Assembly (NCBI GenBank): GCA_951799425.1
Contig: OX637392.1
Coordinates: 36,305,593 to 36,369,592, forward strand
DNA: 64,000 nucleotides
Reading direction: 5' to 3'
DNA from: Ilex aquifolium
Lineage: Eukaryota; Streptophyta; Magnoliopsida; Aquifoliales; Aquifoliaceae
Shown: piece after piece, positions 43,101 to 55,584 of the stretch
Numbering within the stretch: position 1 is the first letter of the stretch
How the letters are laid out: each line of letters begins with the position of its first letter
Position numbers and translations under genes: made by a program
Notes under the pieces: model-generated
What the model was told of the DNA's origin: nothing
What the model saw: only the letters and a program-made list of their open reading frames with translations
Databases searched by the model: none

Positions 43101-45737
43101 TTCAGGCTTTGGTGGCCTGTCACTTGAAGATAGTGGTTTTGTACCACTTGATGAAATTTCTTCAAATTTAGGAGCCCATGTCCCCACATTGAAGGTAGGG
43201 CACTCAATGGAGTTTTGTTCCAGAGAGTCAGATGAGTCAGATTTTGACAAAGTTGATTCACTAAGATCCTCACAGAATGAGTCATTCAGATGTGCTTGTA
43301 TCAATGACTCAATGGAATTTATTTCTCCTACCTCCTCGTACTCTCTTGGGTGTTTTGCAATGTCAAAGACGTTCATTTCGAGAGTCATATCCCCAAAAGT
43401 CAATTTCATAATACCATTCCTGCAATTGATTAGTGCATTGGAGGTTGCTAGAAAAGGTCGACCAAGAATGACAGGAATTGGAGTTTCTGAATGAAATTCT
43501 GGATGAGTATCTAGAACAATGAAGTCTACAGGGAAGACAAAATTATCCACTTGGACAAGTACATCTTCAACAATACCCCTAGGAATTTTTACAGATCTAT
43601 CTGCCAATTGGAGTGTGGTGCAAGTGGGTTTCAGTTCACCTAAACCCAACTGCTGGTAGACAGAGAAAGGAAGCAAGTTGACACTAGCTCCAAGGTCTAA
43701 CAATGCTTGCTCAATTTTGAAATTTCCAATGACACATGACACAGTGGGACACCCTGGATCTTCGCACTTTGAAGGGATTTTGTGTTGAAGTAGGGCACTG
43801 GCTTGCTCTGTGAGGAAGGCTCTTTTTTGAACATTTTGGCTTCTTTTGACTGTGCACAAGTCTTTTAGAAACTTGGCATAAGCTGGAACCTGTTGGATTG
43901 CATCCAGAAGTGGGATGTTGATTTTTACTTGCTTGAAAAGCTCGTAAATTTCAGACTGATTGTTTGCTTTCTGTATGCTCTTGAGTCTATGAGGGAAAGG
44001 AGCAGGAATAGAACACGAGGGTTCTTCTTCCCTTGATGGCTCTGGTTCTTGTTCAATCATGGGATCACAGTCATTTTTTTTTTCAAGTTCTGGCTCACTT
44101 AATGGGTTGGCTGGAATTGAGACTGGTTTTGGGTCTGGAATCAGCATGTTTCTGATGGACTTGTCAATCTTTTTGCCACTTCTCAATGTGGTGACAGTTT
44201 TGGCTTGGTCTTGTGGAGTTTCCATAGTTGATGGATTTCCCACCTGAAATTGGCCTTGTGGAGGCTTTGGTTGGGCAGGAAATTTTCCCTTCTCATGTGT
44301 GCTCATGGACTGGGTCAGCTTTTGAATGTGGCCTTTGAGATCCTCAAAAGATTGTGTGGTCTGGGCCTTGAAATCAATAAAAGCCTGAGTAGAACTATTG
44401 TTATAGCTCATTTGGGTTTGCATGAATTGATTCAATGTATCTTCAAGGCTCCTTTTGTGTGGTGGTTGATATGGAGGATATTGTGGAGGTACTTGAGGTG
44501 GATGTGGTGGCCCTTGTTGATGAGGATATTGTGGAGGTCCTTGAGGTGGTTGTTGTGGACCTTGTTGCTGATTCATGGGGGTTGGTTGTGTGTTTCTCCA
44601 ACTGAAATTTGGGTGGTTCCGCCACCCTGGATTGTATGTTTCAGAGTATGGGTTGGAGTAAGGCTTGTTGAAATTGGAAATGGCATTTGTTTGTTCCAAC
44701 AAAACTTCTTTGAATGCCGGTATGGTCGGGCATTCCCCAGTAGGATGCCCTGTTAGCGCACAAATCCCACACACTTGTTCTGTGGGAGGGACAACATCAA
44801 CTTGATGGATCTTTTTCATCTCTAAAGCTTCAAGCTTTCGAGACAAAGTGGACATTTTTGCTCTAAGATCATCATCTTCTCTCAAGACATACTTACCCCC
44901 TTGGAAAGTAGGTGGTTTGGCTTCTACAGTGGTAGGAGAGGCTGAGTCCCACATTTGAGAACTGTCAGATATGGTATCAAAAAAATTGAATGCCTCCTCC
45001 GGACTTTTTCCCATGAACTCTCCTTGAGCCATCATTTCGACAAACTGTCGTAACCTAGTGGGCAAGGAATCATAGAAAAAACCTGCCAAAGTCCAATTTT
45101 CAAAAGCATGGTGTGGACAAGATTGGAGAAGATCTTTGAATCTCTCCCAGCTTTGATAAAAAGTTTCCCCTTCTTTGACCGAAAAATTCATGATTTGTCT
45201 TTTGAGTGTATTAGTGCGGTGCAGAGGAAATAATTTTCTGAAAAATTCATTCTGTAGAGCCTGCCAATTAGGGATTGAAAGAGATTTTAAAGAATGTAAC
45301 CATTGTTTGGCTTTATCCCTCAAAGAGAAAGAAAACAATTTCATTTTTGTCAATTCAGAATTGTCTTGAAATGTTCCACACACTTCTTCGAAGTCTTTGA
45401 TATGCAGATACGGATTTTCTGCATCCAATCCATGAAACACGGGCAATAACTGCACTGTCCCCGGCTTTACAGTAAAGAGGGGAGCATTTTCAGGAAAAAT
45501 AAAACAAGAGGGGACACTATTCCTTGTGGGATGTAAGTAATCTCGCAATGTTCGAATGTTGGGTACTTCCCCCTCTCTCACATGATCTTCACCCTGCCTA
45601 TCAATATTTGCCATATTGAAGTTACAAGAATCGGCTTCTGATTTGGGTGAAGGTGGTTCAAGTTGATTTACAGACCCAGAAGATTCAGCAGGCAAATTTT
45701 GAAAGAGACGTTTGGTGTCAGTCATAAAAAAAAACAA
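40125..45737 (-). CDS. Athila-type Gag-Pol polyprotein, intact
   Basis: One uninterrupted frame of 1870 codons; the likely start is MTDTKRLF at 45725, four codons inside the longest frame. Domains by approximate residue: Gag 105-270 ([33 protein letters not shown]); zinc knuckle [14 protein letters not shown] about 320; Pro/Gln-rich linker 370-430; aspartic protease [13 protein letters not shown] about 680; reverse transcriptase with [24 protein letters not shown] and catalytic FMDDFSVYG about 1120; RNase [12 protein letters not shown] about 1335; integrase HHCC ([19 protein letters not shown]) about 1480-1530, [11 protein letters not shown] about 1545 and [10 protein letters not shown]. There is no chromodomain. 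It makes the capsid and enzymes for reverse transcription and integration. No stop or frameshift is seen, so it could be functional. Confidence 0.93.
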   Translation of the reverse strand: MFFFMTDTKRLFQNLPAESSGSVNQLEPPSPKSEADSCNFNMANIDRQGEDHVREGEVPNIRTLRDYLHPTRNSVPSCFIFPENAPLFTVKPGTVQLLPVFHGLDAENPYLHIKDFEEVCGTFQDNSELTKMKLFSFSLRDKAKQWLHSLKSLSIPNWQALQNEFFRKLFPLHRTNTLKRQIMNFSVKEGETFYQSWERFKDLLQSCPHHAFENWTLAGFFYDSLPTRLRQFVEMMAQGEFMGKSPEEAFNFFDTISDSSQMWDSASPTTVEAKPPTFQGGKYVLREDDDLRAKMSTLSRKLEALEMKKIHQVDVVPPTEQVCGICALTGHPTGECPTIPAFKEVLLEQTNAISNFNKPYSNPYSETYNPGWRNHPNFSWRNTQPTPMNQQQGPQQPPQGPPQYPHQQGPPHPPQVPPQYPPYQPPHKRSLEDTLNQFMQTQMSYNNSSTQAFIDFKAQTTQSFEDLKGHIQKLTQSMSTHEKGKFPAQPKPPQGQFQVGNPSTMETPQDQAKTVTTLRSGKKIDKSIRNMLIPDPKPVSIPANPLSEPELEKKNDCDPMIEQEPEPSREEEPSCSIPAPFPHRLKSIQKANNQSEIYELFKQVKINIPLLDAIQQVPAYAKFLKDLCTVKRSQNVQKRAFLTEQASALLQHKIPSKCEDPGCPTVSCVIGNFKIEQALLDLGASVNLLPFSVYQQLGLGELKPTCTTLQLADRSVKIPRGIVEDVLVQVDNFVFPVDFIVLDTHPEFHSETPIPVILGRPFLATSNALINCRNGIMKLTFGDMTLEMNVFDIAKHPREYEEVGEINSIESLIQAHLNDSFCEDLSESTLSKSDSSDSLEQNSIECPTFNVGTWAPKFEEISSSGTKPLSSSDRPPKPELKPLPSDLKYAFLGEDKSYPVVISSKITDLQEAQLIEVLKSHKSTIGWTIADLKGISPLICNHAIYLEEDSKPSRQMQRRLNPHMKEVVRLEVLKLLDAGIIFPISDSKWVSPTQVVPKKSGVTVVKNDANELVPTRVVTGWRMCIDYRKLNLVTRKDHFPLPFLDQVLERIAGHEFYCFLDGYSGYNQIEIALNDQEKTTFTCPFGTFAFKRMPFGLCNAPATFQRCMLSLFSDMVEKFLEIFMDDFSVYGDSFDLCLANLEKVLMRCKEANLVLNWEKCHFMVNQGIVLGHIVSSEGMKVDKAKIDLIRNLPAPRVVKDVRSFLGHAGFYRRFIKDFSTIAKPMCHLLSQDVIFDWNEACQKSFDKLKGMLISAPIMQPPDWTLPFELMCDASDYDVGAVLGQRKDKKPHVIYYASKTLNDAQMNYSTTEKELLAVVFALEKFRSYLVGSSVTVFTDHAALKFLLTKKDAKPRLLRWILLLQEFDLVIKDKKGVENVVADHLSRLTYEFHEDGLPINEKFPDEQLFRIDETLWYADIANFLATRTLPPFFTPMDKKKFLREVRNFFWEDPYVFKYCKDQIIRRCIPAQESRQVITFCHSEACGGHFSSRKTAAKILQCGFYWPTLFQDVHAFCVTCDRCQRLGNISKRNMMPLNPILVIEIFDCWGIDFMGPFPPSFGYLYILVAVDYVSKWVEAIPCRNNDHQTVIKFLKENILSRFGIPKSIISDGGSHFCNRSFWNLMKKYLIFHKIATPYHPQTSGQAELANREIKLILEKTVNPDRKDWSLRLTDALWAYRTAFKTILGMSPYRLVYGKPCHLPVELEHRAYWAIKAMNFDLDKAGLSRKLQINELEELRNEAYENAKIAKTRMKIFHDKNIVRKSFEPDQKVLLFNSRLRLFPGKLKSRWTGPYIVKKVFEHGAVEVENPSNGNIFTVNGQRLKPFVENFVQNVETIFFMDPESISGNHSGDYACRHKKGSGQSDTRHDGLPL

Positions 45738-45826
45738 AATTATTCACAATAAGGCAAAAATATATACTAAAAGAGAGTTTTTTTTTTTTTTTTTTTTTCA
45801 CCTTTTTCTAAAAAGAGCACCTTTTA

Positions 45827-45848
45827 TGATTCCCCGGCAACGGCGCCA
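45827..45848 (-). other. Primer-binding site, tRNA-Asp type
   Basis: On the minus strand tggcgccgttgccggggaat follows the 5' LTR by six bases. Between it and gag-pol there is only a leader of about 90 bases with an A20-type run (45781-45799 as T on plus). Confidence 0.9.
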
Positions 45849-45854
45849 AAAACT

Positions 45855-47587
45855 TGACTTGATCCGAAATGTGTACACCCAAGTGCAGGCGGTCAAGTTG
45901 TAGTAATAATCTGGTTTGAGTCCAGAGTCGAATCCTCAGGGAACTATGGTTGGTGTTCTTTGAAGTAAATAGTGAGAAAGACTTGTAATTGGAAATATTA
46001 TGATTTTGAAGTTGTGGGAAGTTTTGGATAGAATGTAAGATTCTTTCCAATGGGTAATTTGCTAGACAAAATATAAGATGATTAAATGTAACAAGCACTC
46101 TTTGGTTCGGGAATCAGAATATGTAGTTGATTGTCCGGTGCATTATGTTTGTGCTTTATAACTCAATTAACTCCCGTGTCAACGGCAAATTAATCGGAAG
46201 ATAGGAATGAAGTGCAATAATTGTGGACATTGAAAGTTTGTCATGAAGAGTTAGTTAGGGTACTTGCCTTGAATCAATGGATCTTTCCATGTAGGAGTCA
46301 TCCATTTATCATAGAAAGATCCGTTGATTATACAAAGTACCTTTACTTTGCTAGGTGCATTCAATCACCCAAAAATCAAGTGGAGTATAGAACATTTAAG
46401 CATAAAGGTGATACACAAACATAATGTCCGGATTAATCTTTTACATATCTATCATCCCTTCCCAAAGAGTGAATGAGGACTACTCACCCTTCATAGCTAT
46501 GGTAAAGCTAGAATGATGAATGGTACTCATCCCCAAAAGGTGTTACAAAGTAAAATGCTCAAGCACTAGAAGTGAAATGCTTTAAAGTAAAATAGCTAAA
46601 CAAGGAGCCGATCTTCGACAAAGAATGAGTGAATCACGTTCCACCCTTCACGGCTTTGGTAAAGCTCTAGAAAAGTGGAAGAGTTTCACTCCTCTAAGGG
46701 GAAGAAGGAAGCTCCAACAATGGAAGTAAAAGAAAACAATACTTAAATTAAAAGAAAGCAATAAATACTTGGTGTTTAATCCACAACCAAGAGATGATAA
46801 TACATAAAAGAAAACAACAACTTCTTGGTGTTTAATCCACAACCAAGATATAATAAAAACATAAAAGAAAACAATAACTTCTTGGTGTTTAATTCACAAC
46901 CAAGATCTAATAAAAAGAAAACAACAACTTCTTGGTGTTTAATTCACAACCAAGATCTAATAAAAAGAAAACAATAACTCAAGAAAGTAAATAAAGCAAT
47001 AATACTTGAAAGATGATTCAAGAAAAAGATTCAAGACCTTTGGAGTGTTTTCCACTAGGAAGAAATGTTCTTTACAAGAAAAATGAAACAAGAGAAGGAT
47101 GCCCATTACAAGCCCCCAAGGGGGGTATTTATAGGCATCCAAATTACAAATATCCTAAAAGATATTTATCCTAAAATATATTTAATTACAAATATCCTAA
47201 AAGATATTTATCCTAAAAGATATTTAATTACAAATATCCTAAAAGATATTTATCCTAAAAGATATTTAATTACAAATATCCTAAAAGATATTTATCCTAA
47301 AAGATATTTAATTACAAATATCAAGAAGATCTTGATTTACACTTTGATCTCCCTTTGTTTTGAGCTTTAATAATTTACACCCTATACTTTGATAAGTTGC
47401 TCTCCATGCTTTGATAATTGGCTCCCGTCGTTTTGACGCATAAAAACCTGAAAAGAACAACATTCAATGCATTATCCTTAATTCACACATTAACCCTAAT
47501 TAGATTTATTTTGACTAGTTTAACTTTATTTAATTACACAATTGACCTTTTAATTTAATTACATTTTGCATTAATTAGGGTTAATCA
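45855..47587 (-). repeat. 5' LTR of the Athila element
   Basis: It is 1733 bp, offset by exactly 12,124 from the 3' LTR. The TATA box is at 47125-47134, the 42-bp repeats at 47145-47324 and the hairpin repeats at 46764-46974. This copy would promote transcription of the element. Confidence 0.92.
47145..47324 (-). promoter_or_regulatory. Evening-element-like repeat array of the 5' LTR
   Basis: This is the promoter copy of the array at 35021-35200: four 42-bp units giving seven AAATATCT and several GGATAA words on the minus strand, ending some 10-20 bases upstream of the TATA box. It could place the element under clock and light regulators. Confidence 0.55.
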
Positions 47588-47592
47588 CCACT

Positions 47593-50500
47593 CATCTCTT
47601 AGGCATCACATTCAAGAAGACGTGATCTCCAACCTCAAACTCCAGAGGTCTCCACCGTCTGTCAGCGTAGCTCTTCTGCCAGCTCTGAGCCGTGAGAAGA
47701 CGCTTCCGTATCATGTCCACATTCTCTGAGGTGTCTCTAACCAATTCCATACCCATAGAGGGTCTCTCTCTAACCTCTGTCCAACAAACCGAAGAATGAT
47801 AAGGCCTCCCATAAAGTGCCTCATAGGGTGACATCTGTATGTTCGCTTGATAACTATTGTTATAGGCGAACTTCACTAAGGGTAAATGCTCTTTCCAGTT
47901 ACCCTTGAGATCTAGGACGCATGCCTGTAGCATGTCCTCTAAAGTCTGGATGGTCCTCTCCAACTGACTGTCCGTCTGGGGATGAAAGGTTGTGCTTATC
48001 ATCAACCGTGTCCTCATGGCCTGCTGAAAACTCTCCAAAAAATGAGCCGTAAACCTGGGATTTTGATCCGATACTATAGATACGAGCATCCTATGCAATC
48101 GGACAATCTCCTGTATGTACAATCGGCAGAATTCCTCCAGTGTGAAGGTCATTCGAACGACCAAAAAATGCGTCAACTTCATAAGCCGATCCACTATCAC
48201 CTATACTGTGTCATATCCCCGCAATGTCTGTCGCAAGTGGGTCACAAAATTCACCATGACATGCTCCCACTTCCACTCAGCCACCTCCAAAGTCTGGAGC
48301 AACCCTGAGGGTCTCTAGTGCTTAGTCTTGACCTGCTAATACGTGAGAGTGAGACATCGACTAATGAAATCTCCAACGTGCCTCTTCATCCCGTTCCAAT
48401 AGTACTGGCGACAAAGATCATGGTACATCTTCGTGCCACCAGGATGTACAGCAAAACGGGAGCAATGAAACTCCCTAAGGATCTCCTCCCTCAGATCCGT
48501 AGACTGGGAAAATACAACTCTTCTCCTAAACCGAAGACTACCATCCGGGTGAATAGCCTAACCCTCGTCATCTGTACTCAACTATACTCGGTCCTTGATA
48601 GAAAATATCTCCGTGTCCTGTCTCTGTTACTCGATCACTCTACTCAGTAGGGAAGACATAGCCACCAAAGTGCCCTGAGTCTGACTCCTGTAGTGTAGCC
48701 TCAACTGCCCCACAATCTTGACCATCTGCCATTCCCGAGAAGCCACACTAGCCAAGACTCCCCGTGACTTTCGACTGAATGCATCAACCACCACATTTTC
48801 CTGACCAGCCTGGTAATGCAAAGTGAGGTCATAGTCCTCTAAATACTCCATCCACCTGCGTTGTCTCAAGTTGATGTCCTGCTATGTGAAGATGTACTTC
48901 AGACTCTTGTGGGCAAAAAATACCTCGAACTGCTCTCCGTATAAATAGTGGCGCCAAGCCTTCAAGGCAAAGACAATGGCCGCCAACTCCATATCATACG
49001 TAGGGTAATTCTGCTCGTAGTTCTTTAATTTTTGGAAATCATAAGCCACCACTATCCCGGACTGCATCAAAACACACCCAAGTCCGTCCTTCGAGGCATC
49101 ATAATACACTGTGTACCTCTGTCCCCTTTCCAAAACTATCCAAATCGGAGTTGAAATAAGCCTCTTCTTCAACTCTTGGAATGCACTCTAACACGAGTCA
49201 TCCCACTGAAACTTGACCTCCTTCCGGGTCAATCTCGTCATAGGTGCAGCTAGTTGGGAGAAGTTCTCAATGAACCTCTTGTAGTACCCCACCGATCACA
49301 AGAAACTGCGTATCTTGAAGATTGACTTTAGTTTCTCCCAACTCATAACTGCCTAGACCTTCTCCGGGTCAACTAACACACCCGAAGCCGACACCAAGTG
49401 TCCCAAAAACTTCACTTCTGTAAGCCAAAATTCACATTTGCTAAACTTGGCATACAACTGATGGTCCCTCAAGGTCTGGAGAACAACCCTCAAGTGACCC
49501 TCGTGCTCCTCCTCAGACTGGGAGTAGATCAGAATGTCATTAACAAAGACCACGAAAAATTGATCTAGGCAGGGTTGGAACAACCTATTTATGAGATCCA
49601 TGAATGCCGCCGGGGCATTCGTTAATCCAAAAGGCATAACTGTGAACTCCAAATGCCCATACCGCGTCCTAAACGCCGTCTTAGGGACATCTATCTCCCT
49701 AATCCCTAACTAATGGTATCCTGTGCGTAGATCTATCTTGGAGTAGACCCGCGTCCCTCTCAGTTGGTAAAAAAGTCATCAATCCTCGCAAAAGGGTATC
49801 TATTCTTAATAGTAACCCTATTCAACTGCCGGTAGTCTATGCATAGCCAAAGGGTCTTGTCCTTCTTCTTGGCAAATAACACCGGAGCACCCCAAGGTGA
49901 GGTGCTCGGTTTAATGAACCCCTTGTCCATCAATTCTTACAATTAGACCTTGAGTTCCTGCAACTCTGCAGGTGCCATTCTATGGAGAGTCATAGAAATG
50001 AGAGATGTACCAAGGTGCAACTCAATAGTGAAGTCTACATCCCTATGTGGAGGTAATCCCGGTAGTTCATCCGAAAAAAATATCCTCATACTCACAAACC
50101 ACCTAAGGTAGACCCAACTCTTATCTCGCCTCGTCCTCCAAGGTAAGGCTTGCTAGCCAACCCATCAGCTACCCGTGGCAACGAGAGTCATACACTACTT
50201 GGGGTAGAGCATCATGCTTCTCCCCCTGAAATTTGAAACAAACACCATCCGGTGTGTAAGCGATGACCCTCTTCCGATCACAATCAATGACGACTCAGTG
50301 TGCCACTAACCAATCCATCCCAAGGATGACATCAAACTCTGACATGTCCATGACCCGAAGGTCCACGATGAGTAGAATCCCTAAGATCTCTAGCTCACAA
50401 CCCCGATATATCCGATCAATCCTAACCCTAATTCCTAGGGAAGAACTCACATGCAATGGCTTTTCCAAGGTCTCAGTCTCTACGCCCATGTCCTTCACAT

Positions 50501-50803
50501 ATGATGCCGAAATGAATGAATAAGATGCACCAGAGTCAAATAATAACCTTGCCCATAAGCGAGAGAGTAGAAATGTATCCTAAATAACTGATTGATCCAC
50601 TGGCTCAGTCTGAGGTGTGATGGCGTAGACACGCCCCTAGGTCTTCGAAGTCCCGGCCTGTGAGCCCTGTCCTCGGCCTCAACCCATGCCTTGGCGCATC
50701 TAGCCTGATTGTGGGATCCCCGCACGTGAAGTAGTAAGGGCCTATGTAGCACCCTAGAACTGATACTGGCTTCCCTGGCCCGTGGTGGGGTGGGGAGGAA
50801 CAA
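47593..50803 (-). pseudogene. Tekay pol: protease, reverse transcriptase, RNase H, integrase
   Basis: On the minus strand, from right to left: protease region (EFDVILGMDWLVAH, about 50340-50295); reverse transcriptase with [20 protein letters not shown] and [13 protein letters not shown], where the catalytic Asp-Asp is Asn-Asp (AAT at 49541-49539); RNase H ([34 protein letters not shown], about 49110-48960, then NVVVDAFSRK); integrase core (MIVDRLMKLTHFLV, SIVSDQNPRFTAHFLESF, QLERTIQTLEDMLQ, about 48200-47850). Many stops and frameshifts separate the pieces. The frame ends at the Athila insertion and resumes at 33730. It is inactive. Confidence 0.82.
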
Positions 50804-50855
50804 AGTATGTCTGTGGCTTTCCCACTAATGATTGGGACTGAGATGCCTCATAACC

Positions 50856-51424
50856 CTAGGATCCATGTCTCTGAGGACAATCTTGCTTCATGTGGCCCCG
50901 TTGGTGGCAATGGAAGCATGCCCGTGAGCCTGCCTGGCTAGAAGCCCTAAAGTGTCTCCCGCCTTTGAGGGATTGACCTTGGCCTTGGCCTTGATTGTCA
51001 CGGCCTTGTCCCTGATACCCTTGTTGAGCAGAAGTCATCTACTTCTTTCCCAAACTAGTAGAAGATGATTGACCCACCTTCTTCTTGTCCTTAGCACTCG
51101 CTTCCCGAATGCTCCGTGAGTCATCAAAATCTCTCTTAATGGCCATAGCTGTCTCGACAATCGAGTCCAAGTCTTGTAGGCGGTGGCCCACAATTTTACC
51201 TCGGATGGATAACTTTAACCCATCCTCGAACCTCCTCACTTTGGCTATATCTGTGGCCACATAATCATCGGTAAAACAGGCTAACTCGGTGAACTTAGCC
51301 ATGTACTCCGTCACCGTCATGTTCCCTTGTTTCAAGTCCAAGAACTCCCTGGCTTTAGCTTGACGATCAACCGATGGGAAGTACTTGTCCATGAAGACCT
51401 TCTGAAACTCTCCCCATGTCATTG
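50856..51424 (-). pseudogene. Tekay gag, C-terminal part with zinc knuckle
   Basis: MTWGEFQKVFMDKYFP, MTVTEYMAKFTELACFTDDY and RRFEDGLKLSIRGKI are the second half of the chromovirus Gag domain (51422-51039). After a stop comes a Gly/Gln-rich linker and a complete zinc knuckle CFHCHQRGHMKQDC (about 50921-50880). The N-terminal half lies beyond the nested LTR block at 55941-56308. Confidence 0.82.
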
Positions 51425-51790
51425 ATGCTTGACTTTATTCCATCGTTCCTAATTTCTGACCATGATTCTGGTAATGTGTATGTGACTTATACGGTTAGGT
51501 GAGTGTCATTCTCCCTCAGATATCATACAAGAAATGGGAAACAGGTGTGTGAATGAAATATGTGTGTGTGTACAAAAGTGCTCCCCAAGCATAGAGAGAC
51601 TTTCAAGTGTTGTGTTTTACTTAGAATTGATATTCCAAGGTCGTTTCCTTATGGAAGGAAGGTGAATTGTGTTGAAGGTGATTTTGTGAAAATAGAAAAG
51701 TGTAAAAATCTTTTGAATATGTTTTTTGGTGATTTGTGTTCTTGATGAAAAGAAATGGAAATAAGTGTTGGCTAATCCAAAGAGGTCATT

Positions 51791-53160
51791 GATTGATTGA
51801 AAACGTTGTATTCCCTAACCTCTTAACATCCCTCAATGTGTGTATGACTTATAGGACTAAGGGAGTGTCACTCTCCCTCGGAATGATGCAAGAGATAGGG
51901 CAACGAAATGGAGGATGGAATGAATGAAAATGTAAATGAAATGTGGGTGTGTGAACAAAAGTGCTCCCCAATCGCAAAGAGTCTTTTGTGTGTTGGTGTT
52001 TTACTTGGAAAAGTATTCCAAGGTCGTCTCCTCAGGGAAGGAAAGTTCAAGTTGTGTGAAGGTGATTTTGCAAAAGGTAAAGAAAGTGAAAAATCTTTTG
52101 TTTGAGTTTTGTGATTGTGTTTGTGAATGAAAATGCAATAAAAACAAGTGTTGGTTAATCCGAAGAGGTCATTCCAATGGGAATACCAAACCAACTCAAG
52201 CCTTTCCCCAATGGTGCATAGATGAACGATTAATTTGTGGAAAGCTCGGGACTAAAGGGAGGTGAGGATCCAAGCATAACTCGTGACAATGCCTACGGGA
52301 TATCAAAGACTCACAACCACGTCCTCACCCCAACCCAGTCAAACCGAACCATCGTACACCGAGAGGAGGAAAGAAAATGAGTTGAAATGGCACACCCAAG
52401 AGGAGGTCTCCCTTGGATTAGCCAACTAAAAATCTAGCTACTCATGCATAAAGGAAAGACATACAATATGTAAAGAGACATGGCAAAATGATTGATTGAA
52501 AACGTTGTATTCCCTAACCTCTTAACATCATCCCTCAATGTGTGTATGACTTATAGGACTAAGGGAGTGTCACTCTCCCTCGGAATGATGCAAGAGATAG
52601 GGCAATGGAATGGAGGATGGAATGAATGAAAATGTAAATGAAATGTGAACAAAAGTGCTCCCCAATCGCAAGGAGTCTTTCGTGTGTCGTGTTTTACTTG
52701 GAAAGTATTCCAATGTCGTCTCCTCAGGGAAGGAAAGTTCAAGTGTGTGAAGGTGATTTTGTCAAAAAGGAAAAGTGTAAAATCTTTTAGTTTGTTTTGG
52801 TGAGTGGAGATTGTAAATGAAAATGCAAGAAAACAAATGATGGCTAATCAAAATGGGTCATTCCAATGGGAATACCAAATCAACTCCAATCCTTCCTCCA
52901 ATGGTGCATGGATGAACGATTGATTCGTGGGAAGCTAGGGATGAGATGGTGAGGATCCAAGCATAAACCGTGACTAGGCCTACGGAATATCAAAGACTCA
53001 CAAACTCATCCACCCTCAACCCAGTCAAACCGAACCATCGTACACCGAGAGGAGGAATGGAAAAGAGTTGAAGTAGCACACCCAAGAGGAATTTTCCCTT
53101 GGATTAGCCAACTTAAATCTAGCTACTCATAATAAAAGACAAGACAATAATGTAAAATGA
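51791..53160. repeat. 699-bp tandem duplication within the LTR block
   Basis: gattgattgaaaacgttgta begins units at 51791 and 52490. Each continues through cactctccctcggaatgatg, gaggatggaatgaatgaaaa and the tcgtacaccgagaggaggaa region. A partial, more diverged unit precedes them (51425-51790). Confidence 0.85.
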
Positions 53161-53515
53161 AAGACATTGTAGAGAGATGAAGATTTAAACTAAGTTAATG
53201 AAAGAAAACTTAACTACGAAGAGAAATATTCAATACCCATTTTAAAGCATGAAAATGAATAAAACTTGAACAACAATGGTGAAATCTAGAATATTCAACT
53301 AAACTTGCAAAGCACTTGAAGTAAATGACATTAAAAGTAATTAATGAAGCTTACAAGAGTATTCAAGAAGATTACAAGTGAAAAGATGGAAGAAAATGCA
53401 AAAACATAAATTTCTTACACTATGACACTATCCATTGTCTTCTTCATGGGATTTTCTAAGCTTAGGTAGCCACACAAAATACAATGTGTAAATGCTGAAT
53501 ATATTGGAGAGTTAG

Positions 53516-53847
53516 TGTAACACCCCGTACCCGCCTCTTAAAAGAGGTAGTACAGGAGTCACTTATAAACAACCCAAATCTCCCCCAAGCAACCGATGTG
53601 GGACTAGCCAGGATCTCACAATCCACCCCCCTCAGGGCTGCACGTCCCCGTGCAGCTTTACCACGCCGCAGCGCTAGGCTCACACGAGCACCCGTGCAGG
53701 GTTACCCACCATCAGCCGGTCAGGGTCGGCTCTGATACCATTTGTAACACCCCGTACCCGCCTCTTAAAAGAGGTAGTACAGGAGTCACTTATAAACAGC
53801 CCAAATCTCCCCCAAGCAACCGATGTGGGACTAGCCAGGATCTCACA
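53516..53847 (-). mobile_element. Complete TRIM (terminal-repeat retrotransposon in miniature)
   Basis: The element is 332 bp. Two 105-bp LTRs (53516-53620 and 53743-53847) differ at one position that I can see (aaacaaccc versus aaacagccc). The TSD gttag is perfect (53511-53515, 53848-53852). On the minus strand the LTR starts TGTGAGATCC and ends GGGTGTTACA. It is followed after two bases by the tRNA-iMet primer-binding site tggtatcagagc (53740-53729), a 122-bp interior and the polypurine tract tgaggggggtggat. There is no coding capacity. Near-identical LTRs indicate a recent insertion, made by enzymes supplied in trans. Confidence 0.93.
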
Positions 53848-54138
53848 GTTAGCCTTCAATTTCGATGCATGGTGGTCCCCCCTAGCTGTGTGCAGGCCTC
53901 CCATCAATAGGAGGCTGAGTTGAAGCTTGGACAGGCTAGGAGAAGGTTAGCCTGCAACTCCCCTGGTAGCCCCCTTCAATCCCCTCTTCATTAATGACAT
54001 TGCCTCCAAATGTCTTCAAGTAGGGTGTAGGAGGCATGGTTGTAGGGATAAAATGTCGGGCTAGGTGTGGGAGAAGTGTATGTGGGACCCCCAAGCAAGT
54101 GGAGCATGATTGCAGGCGCTTCTGGGCTGTTCTGGGAG

Positions 54139-54200
54139 CGTACAGGTACTGTGTACCGGTACTCTAAACCTTCTGGAGTTCGAAGTACCGGTACTTTTTT
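54139..54200. repeat. ACCGGT palindrome cluster in the long LTR copy
   Basis: gtgtaccggtactctaaacc and gttcgaagtaccggtact, plus a mutated gtacaggtac, lie beside the linker ccttctggagt. Nearly the same linker occurs in the cluster at 19615-19722. Confidence 0.8.
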
Positions 54201-55584
54201 CTGCTCTGGACCGCTTTTCGTAGAATCGGCATAATGTTTGATCCAGCCGTTGGATTGAGCTGAAATTTTGAAAACATACAGAAGACATCCAGATATACAA
54301 CTTTCGTGTTTTAAACTTTTTCAGATTCGAAGTGGATCATGGTAAAAATGGAGGAATACCGAGGCTCTATTTCCAGATGGTGTGGCTGCTGGTGCTTTTG
54401 TTCCCAAACACCAATACCTCCTTGATTTCTTCACTTTTAAGCCTCCAAATCTTCATGTAATGTGTCCATGCCATCAACACACATCCATCATAGTTGCAAG
54501 GTCCTAAAATCAATCATTTAAGCTATAAAAACTTACAACATTGAAAATTCAACATTATTCATAAAATTGGCTAACACTAAGTACTTATATGCAAAAGTTG
54601 AGTTAAAATGAATGTAATGAGACCTTCAAATATACAATATTTTGTGCTCATCAATCATTCCAATGGGAATGTCAAATTAACTAAAGACATTCTTCCAATG
54701 GTGTCTAGACGTTCGATTGATTCGTAGGAAGTAAGGGACTAAAACGGAGGTGAGGATTTAAGCATACCCTGTGACAAGTCTAGGGTGTATCAAGAACTCA
54801 CAACCACGTCCATACTCAACCTAGTCAAACCAAACCATCTTACACTACGAGGAGGAATGAAAAAGAGTTGATTTGGCATATCCAAGAGGAATTCTCCCTT
54901 GGATTAGCCAACTTAAAGCTTAGCTACTCATATTTAATGCAAGAACATACATAAAGTAAAGATACATTGTGACGAAATGAAGATTGGAACTTGAATTAAT
55001 GCAAGAAAAGTTAAACTATTAAAAAGTGCTTTTAATACCCATTTTAAAAGCTTGAAGTGAAAAACTCAATACAACAATGGTAGAATCTAGAATGCATAAT
55101 TCAACTTGCAATACACTTGAAATAAATGACATTAAGTGCAATAAATGAAGCTTACAAGAGTCTTAAAGTAGATTACAAGTTAAATGGGAAAAGAAAAATG
55201 CAAAAATCTAACTTCTCTCTCTAAAACTATGTCTTCCTCCTTGGGCTCTTCTCTCTCTACAATGCTCTACTCTCTCCAATGCTGAATAATCTGAATTGTA
55301 GCTTGCATTTTCGTCCATGGAGGTCCTCTAGCATGTGTGACAGGCTTTCCATCTATAGGAGGCTGAGTTGATGGCTTGGACAGGCTAGGACAAGTCTAGC
55401 CTACAACTTCCCAGGCTTTCCTCTTCCCTCTCTTCCTCATAAATACTTGGGCCTCCAAAGTCTAACCTTAGGTATGGGGAGGCATGTATGAGTGTAAGGG
55501 ATGTCAGGGGACAAGTGGGAGAATCATAGGTGAGACCCCCAAGTGAAAGAACTTGAGTTGCAAGCTTCATTCCTTTTTCAGCAA

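Larger units (their letters stand above)
33731..47587 (-). mobile_element. Complete young Athila-type gypsy element with duplicated accessory cassette
   Basis: The element is 13,857 bp. Its LTRs are both 1733 bp and nearly identical; the only difference I noticed is a T/A change (tattttgc at about 33931, taatttgc at about 46055). The TSD ccact is perfect (33726-33730, 47588-47592). In minus-strand order it has: 5' LTR, primer-binding site, one gag-pol frame (45737-40125), membrane micropeptide 1, Cys-rich protein 1, micropeptide 2, Cys-rich protein 2, a non-coding region, polypurine tract and 3' LTR. No classical env-like ORF is seen; the cassettes take its place. The open gag-pol and near-identical LTRs point to a recent, perhaps still competent, insertion. 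Confidence 0.92.

Noticed and set aside
44250-44756. 168-codon plus-strand frame inside the Athila gag-pol
   Set aside because: It is the reverse-strand shadow of the Pro/Gln-rich linker of gag-pol and has biased Trp/Leu composition.
40125-45737. Endogenous pararetrovirus instead of a gypsy element
   Set aside because: Paired LTRs, primer-binding site, polypurine tract, a TSD and an integrase domain are all present, which pararetroviral insertions lack.
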